This document shows, one piece after another, positions 32,813-44,547 of a DNA stretch of 64,000 bases. Made by a program: the position numbers and the translations under genes. Location of the stretch: assembly GCA_022495995.1 (NCBI GenBank), contig JAFEMH010006969.1, forward strand, positions 1 to 64,000, given 5' to 3'. Origin of the DNA: Adenophora triphylla var. japonica (lineage: Eukaryota > Streptophyta > Magnoliopsida > Asterales > Campanulaceae). The notes beneath the pieces were generated by a model. The model made no database searches. It was not told where the DNA came from and saw only the letters and a program-made list of their open reading frames with translations. The number at the start of each line of letters is the position of its first letter. Position 1 is the first letter of the stretch.

Positions 32813-34899
32813 CGTGATGAAGAGAGGCTCATTATGATCAGCCCCCAAATTGAGGGAGGTCGAGATCTCGTGAAAGTGATTATATTCCCGTAATGGATGT
32901 TTCCAATTAGCCGTACCACATCATCGGGAGTAGCATCAATAGGCACTAGAGTGCGAGCTGTGCTTTCTTCCAAACTTCACCCATGGGGATAGGACGAGGT
33001 GAGTAGAGACCAGTAGGGAAATGTTGGCCTCGTGTTTGCTTCAACCGGGTGAGCACGGATCCTCTTTTTCGGGATCCTGGAGTTTCAGCTTGTCTTAGCA
33101 TAGGGGCGGCGATCTTCTTTCGGTGCTTGATCTCGCGGCCTTCTTATCTCGCCTTGGGATTTCCTTGGAAGATCTCGCCCGCATCGGGTCAACAGATTAA
33201 CTTCCTCATCCGTCGTCTCGACCGGATTTCTTCAATGCCGCTAGTGGTCAATGGGGAGCCCTTTTCGCTATTGGCCACCGGCCCGACGGAGTCTAGCGAC
33301 AAGCGAGAGGCCGAGCCGTACCGGCTCCTTCCCGGGCGGCCCTTATAACCGCTTCCCAAGTCACAAGCTGGGTTTGGGGTTGTGTTGTTGCCCCCTCGAT
33401 GGCCCACAGAGCTAGGGCGTCCTCTCGATTCACTCTCATGGCCGGCCTTGCTCATTGTTATCATGCAACAAGAGTCGCTATTGTCTGACTCGGCGGCTTT
33501 CCGATTTCATCTCTTGGATGACCCACGTAGTTATGGCTATCGCCTCCATTTCATCGTATATCCTTTTTCTTTCAATCTTGCAAGTAGGGCAGCCACAAGT
33601 GAAGGATAGGCAACGCCTCTTCGGAGTTTGATGCAAGCAGCTCGATAAATCTGTGTCCAAATAAGGAGCACCCGGTCCATTGTCGGGCACCGGAGCAATT
33701 AGGAAGGCGTCATGTGGATTCATAGGTATGAAGGCCACCGGGGAGACGTTCGCATCGATAACCCTTTTCGCTGATTGCGTGCACTCGCCGCGCCGAGCGG
33801 CCCTGGCCGTGACCCTTACTACGGTTGTTATGCCATCCGTTCTTGGGAAAGAAGAAAAGATCCAATAACGTTTACGAATTCTTCATCTTCTCGGTGGCCG
33901 AAACCCTCCATTTTCGACCGCTGCTTCAATAAACCCTCTCCATTCACCATTCGTTCTTATAAGGAACGTTGTGTTCTAGGATTTCGGATATGTACGGATC
34001 CGGGCGCGGGCTTTGCTGCCCCTCATCCTCTGAGTATCCGGCATTGGCCACAAATGCATCTTACAAGTGACACCTCGTAGGGTCTGCCTCCATTGGTATC
34101 TCGATCCGCATTTCCCGGCGGTCCTTCGTCGTTGCTTGCCGACAACCAACCATTGTGCCTAGCTCCCATGGGCTCATTTCCGCATGATTGTTCCGCATTG
34201 TTTCCGGATCTGGGGCCTCGCTGACTCTTCACTCGCCATCATCATCATCATCGCTGCCATCTGAATCTTCTTCCCATACTACCGGGATTTCGCCGAGAGG
34301 GAACGTCGATCAAAACCCGCTGGGGAATATGGGTGCGTGCAACCGCAAAATTGTCATATGTTCCCATTCCCTAAGTGGCAATTGTGACTCGCCTTCTCCT
34401 CCCGTAAATTGCGGGGAAGAGTGAGAGGGGGTGGCACGTATTTGACACTGTGTAGGATATAGAAGGAATCCTCTTCTTCCGATTCTTCACTGTTCTCTGG
34501 ATCATATTCGGGCTCTCCCAAAGCCAATTTGCGAAGTGTACTAGCTCCGCACGCTCTTCGGCCTCTTTGCCGATAAGCCCCAAGACAGCGCGCCCGCCGG
34601 AAGCTTTCTTGTTCGATTCTTCTCGATTGTTCTAACCATCTTGTGTAAATGGTTCTCTCATGTTCTCGAGCGGAATGTACCCCGCTTCTTCGGTATCGGT
34701 TTTCCCTTTATCCGAGAAATAGCGGGCCTCGTATTCTTGCAAGGAGTCTCCGACATGAGACCAAGATGGGTTGATTCGCTCGATATCCTCGAGGCCGAGG
34801 GGAATCCGACCAGATCCTCGACGAGATTGGCCACGGTATTTGGGGACCTTCATCAAGCATCTTCCCGGGCGTGTGAAGATTCTCCGCATTCAATCATAT
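32813..34899 (-). pseudogene. Tat B gag-protease spacer, degenerate
   Basis: Between the gag zinc knuckle region and protease. Minus-strand frames are short. One (33738-33478) reads MAFIPMNPHDAFLIAPVPDN and a Cys-rich CLSFTCGCPTCKIERKRI; others are Gly/Arg-rich. The length fits the Tat gag-pro spacer. I recognise no domain with confidence. Confidence 0.4.
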
Positions 34900-37084
34900 T
34901 CACTCGATTATGGTTCCGTGGCAATGATTTTTGATCGTGTTAGGCCCTTCGGCCTTCCAACTTTCCTTGCTCTATTAGCCCCCGAATTGCCTTTTTCAGA
35001 GTAAAGCAAATTGCCGCCGATGTCCGTGAGCTTGATGAAAAGCACAATACTTTGTAGTATCCACGGGAGCATTCGGATTTCTGGGTTGGAAATTTTCCAA
35101 AGGCCGCAAAGAAGCCTTCTTTCACCAAATTCCCCTAAAGATGTCATTCAGTGGGCATTCCAAAGTTTTCGAGATTTATGACCCGCGGCTTGGGCTCTAC
35201 TGCCGGTTTCCCGGGAGCAAAAGGAGTCGTGTTATTGCATTCCCGTCCCGCATAGTTAATCATCTCTTTGCCTTTAGCAAAGCAGGGGCGGTGTTTGCAG
35301 TGAGGAGCCCGATATCTCGTAGGCGTGTGCAGAATGGTTGCCGATTGTAGGCCTTTTCAAACTTAGCCGCAGAGTTAACCATGGCCCGTAAGTCTCGAGT
35401 ATGGGAAGTGACCGAGGGAGGCTCTCGATGTGGTTTCAAGCATGACCGGAAGATGTCCAGCTTGTTCCTCTTCGGAAGGAGGGATGGCCATTTCACCGAG
35501 TTTCGCATTCCACCGCTTGTAGAAGTCCCCAACATTCTCATCAGACGCCGCACCGTTGTTTGTAGGTCAACCCTATTTGTTTCCCATTCCAAGTTGGCCT
35601 TATATTTTTCTCGTGAAAGCATTGGTAACTGTCCCATGTAGCCCCGGCTTCGTGTTTCAAACTAAGAACCACTTTAAGGCACCGGACTTCAAGGATAGAT
35701 CGAAATAGTCACCAACCGCCGATTGGTACATCCTTTCGCTTTCATCGCCAAGGTATACGTGTCCAAATGGGTTTTCGGACATGCGGTCCCATCAAAGAGA
35801 TCCAGATTTGGCATCACGAATTTGTGGGGCAGAGGAACAATGGAGTCCGGTCTCGTAGGCCGGAAGGCGTACTCTTGCGCCGCTCGCCGACCGCGCTTTC
35901 ATTTCCTCAGGTTGTTCCATGAACTGTGCCGATGAGGGTCTTGTGGCGGAACCATGGCATTCAAGTTAGTGGCCGAGCTAGAGAGAGGAGCTACCACCGG
36001 AGGCAGATCGTGGAGGGAATGGCCGATCCGGACGTAGGTGAAAACCCGTCCCGGGCCGAGTTACCCTGGGAGCATGAGTAGGAGCCTCGAGCAAAAGGGT
36101 AGAACCTTGCGGCTTGCCGTTGATTTTCAACCGGCAAAGTAGGTGGGGGCAGCCCCGATGTAGCCTGATAACTTGGATTTCCGTGAGTGGGGCCCGTAAG
36201 TAGGCTTGAGTGCGGGCCGCCGTCCCGGATTGTTGAATTGCATGGCCGCCAGGCGAAGGTGTGTAACCCGGGTACCGCGGTCCCGGTGATTCGATGACAC
36301 CGGATGGAGGCTTGGTAACCCATAGAAGTCTCGAGTGAGGAATGGATTTGTGTGAGGAGCAAACAACTAGTACTGCTCGAGGAGGGGCTCCCGATCGTGG
36401 TCCGTAACCAAGTTGTGGCGGCATTCCGAACCGTGGCCGTTGCCGCGAAGGTCCTGATTGATCGGTTCCGAACCGAGGCGGGATCCCGATTAGCCGTGGC
36501 ATTCCGAGATAGCCCCAACCATGAGAAGACATTCCGTACCGATTTTGCCCCCACCGATTTGTGCCGTCTGGCCGCATGGATCCGGTGGTCTCGTGGTTGG
36601 GAGCCGCCGACCCGAAAATCGAGGAGCATGGGTTCTCGTAATGGCACCATAGAGGTGGGTGGCGGCATCCCGGTGTAATCGTGGCGACCGAGAGTGGGGT
36701 TGGCATCCTCGTCTTCTTCCACGGTGAAGGTGCCATCCGGATTGAGGCCGGCGGCCGCACCGTGACTCTTAATAGCCTCCATAAGGCCGTTTAGCCGTGC
36801 TTCTGTCGTAACCTCATCTCGTTCTCGCTAACCGATTCCACCGTTGCTCGTCCGAGGGGTCCCGGAGGCGGAGTGACGTTATCCCCATCATTACCGGCCG
36901 ATGCGTACATTCTCAAACCCGGAGTCGGAACAAATGGCGAAGCCGATGACGCGCTGACTCTTCCCAACCGATCAAACGGTGACCCGGTGCCCGAAACCAA
37001 GCTTTGTGCGGAGTCATGGGAAAGGACATGAAGGTTCGATGTCCGGGAATGGAAGGAGGGTAGGTGTTTGGGCTTTAGGCTCAT
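34900..37084 (-). pseudogene. gag: Tat B gag
   Basis: The N-terminal frames (37084-36791 and 36782-35991) hold SENEMRLRQKHG, MEAIKSHGAAAGLNPDGTFT and a Pro/Arg/Ser-rich half as in Tat A. The capsid core (35637-35440) reads MGQLPMLSREKYKANLEWET, then DENVGDFYKRWNAKLGEMAI, a typical retrotransposon gag motif. The zinc knuckle starts YCAFHQAHGH near 35045 and is followed, after a shift, by LKKAIRGLIEQGKLEG near 34960. At least five frame changes. The strong match of motifs makes the assignment secure. Confidence 0.8.
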
Positions 37085-38371
37085 GCAACATGCGCTATTT
37101 GTTCACGTTTACTTAAAACATGTTTTATTAACCTAATCGGTTGGAAAAGATTGCTCTTCTTTTTCGCAAACTACTCGATTCCCGGATCACCGGGCCCCGT
37201 CACTACGTCTATAAGCCCCTCGTATTCCACCCGTATTTCGACCTCCTGTGGTGGACAGCCCCGGCGAGGGTCCTATAGGGCAAGCGGGTCCCACCGACCG
37301 AAAGAAAACGATCCTAAAAGTCTCGGGCGGGTAATCGAGTCTTAACGAGCATTCGATGTAAATTACGGACAAAGCCGACGTCGAAAGTCAAGATCATGTC
37401 CGAGGGCTCGACGAAAAGTCGGCATGATTTGGACCGATAAGCGTCCACGATTGATCTTGACTTGTCGTCGCTAAGCCGTAATTAGGCATGGAATATTCAT
37501 TAATCCTTGATGACTCGGGTCAATGCCGGGAGTCCGTGTATAATTTGTGCCGCCGAGCCGAAGTCAAGGCGCCGGTCAATATCTTGGTCAAAGTCTCGCG
37601 GCGGAAAACCGGCGTAACTTCGACCGATTAGGGACCCGAAAGATATTGAGTCGGTATGCCGACAAAGGCTTGAAAGGAAAGGTCTATACACGGACAGGCA
37701 TGACACGTGCACTGCACTAAAAACCAACCGGGTCTCGGACAAAGTGTGTCACTGACAAGTGCATGGTCGACACGAGGCTCCATGGGATGTTTGGGTAGTC
37801 CCGTGCTCATCCGAGAGGCGTAATAAGACCAAACGGACCGCGACAAGGATTTCCCGGGTTAAGGACGTAGTGTGCAAAGGTACGGTCACGTGCGCGTAGT
37901 GTGCAAGCAGTCTATATTCTTTTTCTGAGTAAAATAGAGATTTTTTTTATGTGTCTTAAATATATGATGCATGATGATTTTTTTTTTTGGAAATTTTCTT
38001 TTTCTTTTTTTGAAAATCCTTTTTTTTTTTTTTTTTTTGAAATTTTTAATGAGCACATAAGCACGTAAGCACGAAAATTCCGACAGCTAGGGACATTATT
38101 CCGACAAATAAGATTTTGACTTGCTCCGAGGCGGCCAAAACAACATGAAAACTGTGCAAAAATCAACACACACACAAAAATGATTTTCGAAGCCGGGACG
38201 GAAGCTTGACCCTCAAAAGCTTTTTTTTTTTTTGAAAACGGTGATACCGGTACGTGGGATTGTTAGACCACAATTTATCCCCGACTCGTGTTAGGAGGCG
38301 ATAACGGGAAATTTAGTGGTTTCCACCAATATACCAAATACCATTTTTATTTTTTAAAAAAAAGCTTAGTT
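37085..38371 (-). other. Tat B untranslated leader
   Basis: About 1.3 kb between gag and primer site, with cactacgtctataagcccct (about 37200) shared with Tat A. Poly-T tracts at 37985-38040. No ORF of note. Confidence 0.7.
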
Positions 38372-38390
38372 CCCCAGCGGAGTCGCCACT
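38372..38390 (-). other. Primer binding site of Tat B, likely tRNA-Arg type
   Basis: Minus-strand AGTGGCGACTCCGCTGGGG lies next to the LTR. This is the primer site usual in Tat/Ogre elements. Confidence 0.8.
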
Positions 38391-38391
38391 G

Positions 38392-40127
38392 TGATGAATG
38401 TGTATCCGAAAATTTTCCCATTTTTGTGTTTGAAAAAATCAACGAAAAACGGAGTCGCCACGCCATTTTAATTTTGAGGGCCAAAACTTTGAAAAAAGCC
38501 CGAGATCAGAGATTTAGGTTCGGAGGTCATGTTACGCGTCGGGAAGGACGTTAGTGTGCACCCGACGCGCCTCGTAAAACGAGTCTTCCAAGCTGAAAAT
38601 CATTTGTGTGTGTGTGCGTGCGTGTGTTTTGGCCAAAATAAGTTGAAACTCAGAAAAGTAAAAATTGGGATATCTTTTAAGACTTTAAACTGATCCCATG
38701 ATTTTTTGGAAGATTTTTGGGTTGAGATTTGGTACTCAAAAGACCTTTTGAAGTTGAGAGCCATTTCTGCCAGAATGAAAAAGGCAGTGGACCTTTGATT
38801 TTGAAAGGGATTCAAGGGTCTTAAAACTTCATAATCTGGATAAACTCAGAGAATGAAAGTTGTTCTAGACACCTTAAATAAAGTTTGTGCGAAGGAATTT
38901 TCCATTTTGGAGAAGATTTGAGGGGTCAAAACCTTCTGGAAACCTCAGATATGAGATCTGGATTCCCAGAAGCTGATGAACTAGCCTCTGAAAGAAAATT
39001 TGAAAAGAGGAGTTTTACTCACCCAAAAATAAAGTAAAAATATTTCTTGAAAGCTCTGGATGTTGGCTACAAAAAGTGTTTTGTAGTCAACACCAAATTC
39101 CAAGTTCATCTGTGTCCAAAAATTAAGACCATGGACTGAGGTCTGAGAAAATTGCTACTGGACAGCAACTTCTCAAGAAAGAAAATATGATTTTAAAGGG
39201 GGTTTTGCATCCATGCTTGTCCCCATTTCCCTAGGTTTTGGTTAGTGATCACTAGACATTTTAGTGGTGAATCAACTATACCAAACCATCCTTGGGGTAC
39301 ATTAGGACTAAGCATTTCATTTGCTTGGGAAGGGGAATTTTATCCTTTGAAATCAAGATTTTATGCTTGAAAATGGTTTTTAGGGTTTTGAAAATGAGTT
39401 TTCTTTGCAAGAAAGTAAGAAAGCTTAAAAATAATGTTGATCTTTGTAGAAGATCATCCATGGAGATGGTCTTCCATGGTGATCTTCTTAGATCTAGAGC
39501 AAGAAGATGAAAGAACTACATTTTGTAGTTTGAAGATGCATGCATGGATGAGATTTAGGGTTAGGAAGAGGAGGGTTTACCAATCTTCCTTGTGTTCTTG
39601 AGTGTTTGGCTTGAGTGTATGAGTGTTTAGGGCTTTAATATGAGAGTGAGTGGATGAGTATGAGTTGGGAAAGATTGGAGAGAAAAAGGTGACAATTCAA
39701 GTGAATTCTCACTGTTTTCTCTCTATATTTCGCCAGAGGTTCGGTGCAAAATGTGTTCTTCCTCCTTATTTTTGTGACTGGAGGGCTCAATTTATAGCCC
39801 TCTGAATTTTACATACTTATCCGCGCGGATGGATCCCAAATCCGTGCACCGTTCATTAAATGCAGCTTCAGCTTTGGACAAGAGGAATAATCTTTTTGAA
39901 ATTTCAAATTAACAGCCAGTTTTGTGTCTCCAGCCATTGCTATTTGTGGTTTTATTCCTTTTGTTTTTCTTTTTAAGATTCTTTTTAAGGTTTAACCTTA
40001 AATAACAATGCCCATTTTACCCTCACTTTGTTAGAAATGTTAGGATAGTTAGGAATTGTTAGAAATGTTATAACTTTCGTTAATTTTCTAACGAAAATTC
40101 TAACAAGCTCAAATTGGAGCACTTACA
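38392..40127 (-). repeat. LTR2 of Tat B (5' LTR)
   Basis: Minus-strand TGTAAGTGCTCC...ATTCATCA, next to the primer site. It matches LTR1 except in the promoter block at 39800-39940. Contains the double hairpin (38535-38583), a TATA box (about 39789-39798) and palindrome TCCGCGCGGA (39820-39829). Confidence 0.9.
39820..39829. promoter_or_regulatory. Palindrome TCCGCGCGGA in Tat B LTR2 promoter
   Basis: About 22 bp upstream of the TATA box in minus-strand sense; flanked by different sequence than in LTR1. Confidence 0.65.
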
Positions 40128-41226
40128 ATGACCACGGCGGGATCTACCTCACCTCGGCCCAAGGAAAACACTCTACCTTGCACTCTCTTCTTAGGCTTCC
40201 CCTCAACATCTTTTTTCACACCACATCTTGGCTGGTCACCCTACTGTCTGCCACTCGCAGCTTGACTCCGTTTGAATCTAGGACAATATTTTCTGAAGTG
40301 CCCCATTTCTCCACAACTCATACATTTCTCTTGTTTGCTCCAACAGATGTCTTCCGAATTTCCCACCTTCTTATAAAAATTACAGACAGTACTAAACTTG
40401 CTGGATACAGGACGAGTAGAAACTGTGACATTTCCCCCTCTAGCCACTCCTGAAGTTGAAGGCTTTTGCTGACCCCTGCTCTATCCTGAACCCTGGCCTG
40501 GAAACTTGAGTTTGATTCCACTACCTTCAGGTCTGCCCTGATGTTCTTCAATGTCATTTTCAATTATGTATGCTATGTTTACTGCTGCCTGATAGTTGGG
40601 AAAATCATGTGTCAGCAATTATTTTCTGTACTCCAATCTCAGTCCCTTCACAAACTGTAGACTCTCCTTCCTTCCTCTAGTACTAAATGTGGACAATACC
40701 TCGCCAGCTCTGTAAATTTCACCGAATACTAGGCCACTGTCATTGTCCCGTGCTTGAGCCTCACAAACTCTACCTCTTTCTTGTCTCTAGTAATCACTGG
40801 AATGAAATGTTCCTTAAATCTCTTGGTGAAGTTGTCCCAAGTTTGGGGCGTGTGGTCCCACTCCCAACTCTCCTTAAGTATCTGCCACCAGTGCTCTACA
40901 GGACCTTCCAACTTAAATACAGCACATCTGACTTTCTCCTCGTCTGAACTTTCCATTGCCACAAAAATTTTGTTCATAGCTTCCAACCATATTTCTGCCA
41001 TCACTGAATCTAGATCCCCATTGTTGCTTGGTGGAGCCATTTTGACAAACTTTTCTAACCCATGTGCTTGTCTCCCCTCAGGTTGCTATTGTGCCTGGCC
41101 TTGAGCTGCAATATTCTGAAGGAAAACTCTGAACATAGCCATCATTTTAGCATTCTGGTTTCCCCTGGCTCCTATATCACCCATATTTCCTTGATCCCTG
41201 TGCTGGTCATCACCAGTTCCAACCAT
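40128..41226 (-). pseudogene. gag: Chromovirus gag (element M), 3'-truncated
   Basis: The minus-strand start near 41226 gives MVGTGDDQHRDQGNMGDIGA, with one in-frame TAG (caatag, near 41086). The retrotransposon gag domain follows: MAPPSNNGDLDSVMAEIWLE, VFKLEGPVEHWWQILKESWE, TWDNFTKRFKEHFIPV. A zinc knuckle CMSCGEMGHFRKYC (CX2CX4HX4C) lies near 40280-40325. Stops and shifts interrupt 40690-40560. It is cut at 40128, where the Tat B LTR begins, so protease and pol of this copy are absent. Parts of this gag are repeated in the two following units. Confidence 0.88.
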
Positions 41227-41310
41227 TACACCAATCCCTGCATTAAACACTCTGCGTCAGATATCACACACTCCCCCTTAGACTAGACATCTACCCTTGA
41301 CTTCTAACCA

Positions 41311-41328
41311 AGGCTCTGATACCAACTG
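41311..41328 (-). other. Primer binding site, tRNA-Met (unit 1)
   Basis: Plus-strand AGGCTCTGATACCAACT, the complement of an intact tRNA-Met primer site. Repeated at 44530-44547 and 47752-47769. Confidence 0.85.
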
Positions 41329-43738
41329 TGAGGCCTCCCCAACTCCAGGACCTATAAACTCGTGTCCCAAGATGGAGGGTCCCAAACTTACTCCAATAAA
41401 AAAAAAACCTTTCTTTAGATTAACTTGAAAAGTATAACAACCCTTTTACAAATCAACATCAAAATAACCTTACTACTTGGAGGTGATATATAAACCTGCT
41501 TTAACAAGTTATAACCTGTTTAAGTACAAACAGTACAAATGTAAAGTCTTACAAAAGCCAACTTTGAAAGATAACCAACTCCCATGATTAGATACAATAC
41601 AACCATACTGAAAATGTTTTATAAAAGTTTATATACAACTTTCCCCAAAAAGAATAACATCAACCACGACCCCCAACTACCAAACCATACATACCCTGAC
41701 AACCCAAAAAGATGTCCAAACTCCTTTTCGGCCTCACCGGTCCGGTCCTCCTGTCTCAGCGGGATCTAAAACAATAAAGGGAGAAGGGGTGAGAATAAAT
41801 CTCAGCAAGCTATTATGGATCCAACAATATGCCATATAACATGTAACACATAAACAGGTTGCTCATAATCACATTGGTAAAGCGGTAAACACATAACATT
41901 ACCTCATTTTACCTTTCCCGTCTGACCAATAAGTCGTACTAAGTCGGGAGTAGAAACTCCACTTATTTGTGAACTGCTTAGGCATATTCACGTCTTATAA
42001 GACCCATGTTTCAGAGAACCATATAAGACTCACAGCTATCTGTAAGGCTTGTGGCACGATACGTAAGCCGTCCCCTACCCGTGGCCACATTGGGGGAGAG
42101 GTCACAAGTACATTATAATCTGGGCACCTTATGGAACAATTTCTCCTAAGTAATCATATTCCATTATACCCCCTGTAATCAGCTGATATAAACTCATTCA
42201 AGTACATAATAGATACTTGAAATTAAATCCACACCTTGGGATATCAATATATAACATGGTACTATTACTCATGTCAAATCATCACAATAGTGCAAACATA
42301 TATTTAAACACTATTGAATAACAACAATCCAACAACAGTATTAATACTCCTGTTCAAACCAATAAAGCAATGCAACATATATTTCATGCACTATATAAAC
42401 CAATAACCATGAATATGTACTCAAATAGGGACACAATATATATCAAATAAGCCCTACATATTCATGACGTAATATTGAACACTTTCTATAAAGGTTCCAT
42501 ATTCATTTACCATGTTTTTATCAACTTTGGTTAAATATTTACAATGCCCTCCAACCATTTTCAGGACAATATTTAAAGTCCTTCCCTATATCATTTTGGA
42601 CCATTTAAGATTCCATGGTGAAGTACTAATTTTATACTAGAGTTATAGTTAAAGAGGGACTAAATCCATACTAGTTTGATTAGGTTTAAATGGCCTAGAA
42701 ACTTACACCCTGAAACTGCACTGGGCACGACTCGTGCCCCATGGCACGACTCGTGCCCTTGGCCTCCATAAAAACTAGCACGGGTGGACTATTTTTCATG
42801 ACTCGTGGTTACGAGTGAAGGGCTTGGGAACAACTTGTGCTCCAGGGCACGAGTCGTGCCCTTGCCCAGAATTCAAGCTGAAGTTCAAACATCAGCAGCA
42901 AGCAAGAAAATGACCCATTTTTACTTAGTTTCAGCTACTCCAACAGCCATGTACCAACACCAAGTCATCTACCAATATTACCACAAGGCCAAATAACACA
43001 CCCTAACTACCATATCAACTTTCATACTAACCTTCATGTCAAGGAATCACTACCCTTCATCCAAACTAACTTTTCCATTATTTCAAAAGCCAAATAATTT
43101 ATCCAAAACTATCAAGAATCAATTATATAACCATAATATCATCATTTTACCTAGTATGAACAATTATGGAAATAAATCATAATAACTTACCAAAAATAGG
43201 TCGAAATAAAAAGAAGCTTTGATCGGCTATAAACGTTCCACTCGACTCCCTGATCGATAATATGCAATCAAAACAAGAAACGGATTGACGGTTGATTTGT
43301 TACGATTTTCTGAAGGTAACCCTAGGTTGGTAGGATGAAACGTAGGGAGAAAGAATACTGAGGGAGGATAATGAAGTTTTTGGGAGAATTTGATGATTTA
43401 TATAACAATTTTACACTTTAGCTTTTCCAAGTTCTAAGCTCCTACAATCAACCACCTTAACTTTATATTTACACCTAAGCTCCTTACTACTTTTTATAAT
43501 TTCTCATTTAAAATTTCAAATATTATTACTTTACTACATTAATTCTCATTTGTTCCATTTATACGTTATATATTTAAAATTAATTTAATAACATCTAATA
43601 TCATGAAAATTAGCCAAATATCAAAATAAACATGCAATCATCCAAATAGCAAATAATGTCCAACATGAGATGCAATGCACCCCACCCCCACGTGCTCCAC
43701 GTGTAACCAAAATGGTGCCTAGGTTTAGGATCGTGACA
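41329..43738 (-). repeat. Chromovirus LTR, unit 1 (2410 bp)
   Basis: Minus-strand TGTCACGATCC...GGAGGCCTCA. Contains three palindromes GGCACGASTCGTGCC (42723-42739, 42743-42757, 42845-42861) and a TATA box (minus-strand TTATATAAATC, about 43390-43402). Nearly identical to the LTR of unit 3. Confidence 0.92.
42723..42861. promoter_or_regulatory. Three GGCACGASTCGTGCC palindromes in the chromovirus LTR
   Basis: Perfect 7+1+7 or 8+1+8 palindromes, two adjacent and one 90 bp away, separated by a related catgactcgtggttacgag. They recur in all three LTR copies and lie about 0.5 kb downstream of the TATA box in LTR sense. Function unknown. Confidence 0.7.
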
Positions 43739-43930
43739 CTCCATCTCTTTCTTCTCTCCATGATGTATTCCATGTCTCTATGTTGAGAAAGTACTGTTAT
43801 GATCCTTCGCATGTCTTGAGTTCTCCTCCTGAGGATGTCCAGGCAGATATGTCTTACGTGGGGGAACCATTGAGAGTTCTGGAATGCTAGGTTCGTGAAT
43901 TGCGTATCAAGAGTATTCATGTGGTGAAAA
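43739..43930 (+). pseudogene. Integrase C-terminus/chromodomain fragment of chromovirus P, unit 2
   Basis: Same DNA as 50181-50369 (SLHDVFHVSMLRKYCYDPSH, DMSYVGEPLRVLEC, stop, VRELRIKSIHVVK). It starts directly at the outer LTR end and stops at the palindromic junction, so the chromodomain tail is missing. Confidence 0.85.
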
Positions 43931-43947
43931 TTTCACCACATGAATAC
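43913..43947. repeat. 35-bp perfect inverted repeat at rearrangement junction 1
   Basis: GTATTCATGTGGTGAAA, one A, then its exact reverse complement. The left arm is chromodomain DNA (as at 50356-50372). The right arm leads into minus-strand gag at gaatactaggcc. Confidence 0.95.
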
Positions 43948-44444
43948 TAGGCCACTGTCATTGTCCCGTGCTTGAGCCTCACAAACTCTACCTCTTTCTT
44001 GTCTCTAGTAATCACTGGAATGAAATGTTCCTTAAATCTCTTGGTGAAGTTGTCCCAAGTTTGGGGCGTGTGGTCCCACTCCCAACTCTCCTTAAGTATC
44101 TGCCACCAGTGCTCTACAGGACCTTCCAACTTAAATACAGCACATCTGACTTTCTCCTCGTCTGAACTTTCCATTGCCACAAAAATTTTGTTCATAGCTT
44201 CCAACCATATTTCTGCCATCACTGAATCTAGATCCCCATTGTTGCTTGGTGGAGCCATTTTGACAAACTTTTCTAACCCATGTGCTTGTCTCCCCTCAGG
44301 TTGCTATTGTGCCTGGCCTTGAGCTGCAATATTCTGAAGGAAAACTCTGAACATAGCCATCATTTTAGCATTCTGGTTTCCCCTGGCTCCTATATCACCC
44401 ATATTTCCTTGATCCCTGTGCTGGTCATCACCAGTTCCAACCAT
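43948..44444 (-). pseudogene. Chromovirus gag fragment, unit 2
   Basis: Copy of 40729-41226, carrying the same gag domain frame (MAPPSNNGDLDSVMAEIWLE) and start region. The zinc knuckle part is lacking. Confidence 0.88.
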
Positions 44445-44547
44445 TACACCAATCCCTGCATTAAACACTCTGCGTCGTCGATATCACACACTCCCCTTAG
44501 ACTAGACATCTACCCTTGACTTCTAACCAAGGCTCTGATACCAACTG

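Larger units (their letters stand above)
20222..40127 (-). mobile_element. Tat-lineage Ty3/gypsy element B (19.9 kb), RT-less, with two opposite-strand ORFs
   Basis: LTRs at 20222-21963 and 38392-40127 flank 16.4 kb. On the minus strand from high to low coordinates: primer site, leader, gag, protease, a short pol linker and the integrase C-terminal half. Then come a hairpin region, a DUF7745-like ORF and a PMD-type ORF on the plus strand, the minisatellite, a polypurine tract and the 3' LTR. Size and layout fit Tat elements with extra ORFs. RT and both RNases H are deleted. The expected 5-bp target duplication is absent (TGGTG versus ATGAC), and the flanks belong to different elements, so the ends have been recombined or the left LTR is shared with element A. 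Confidence 0.85.

Noticed and set aside
40754..41104. 116-codon plus-strand ORF repeated three times (40754, 43972, 47196)
   Set aside because: Antisense shadow of the chromovirus gag domain on the minus strand; repeated only because the unit is repeated.
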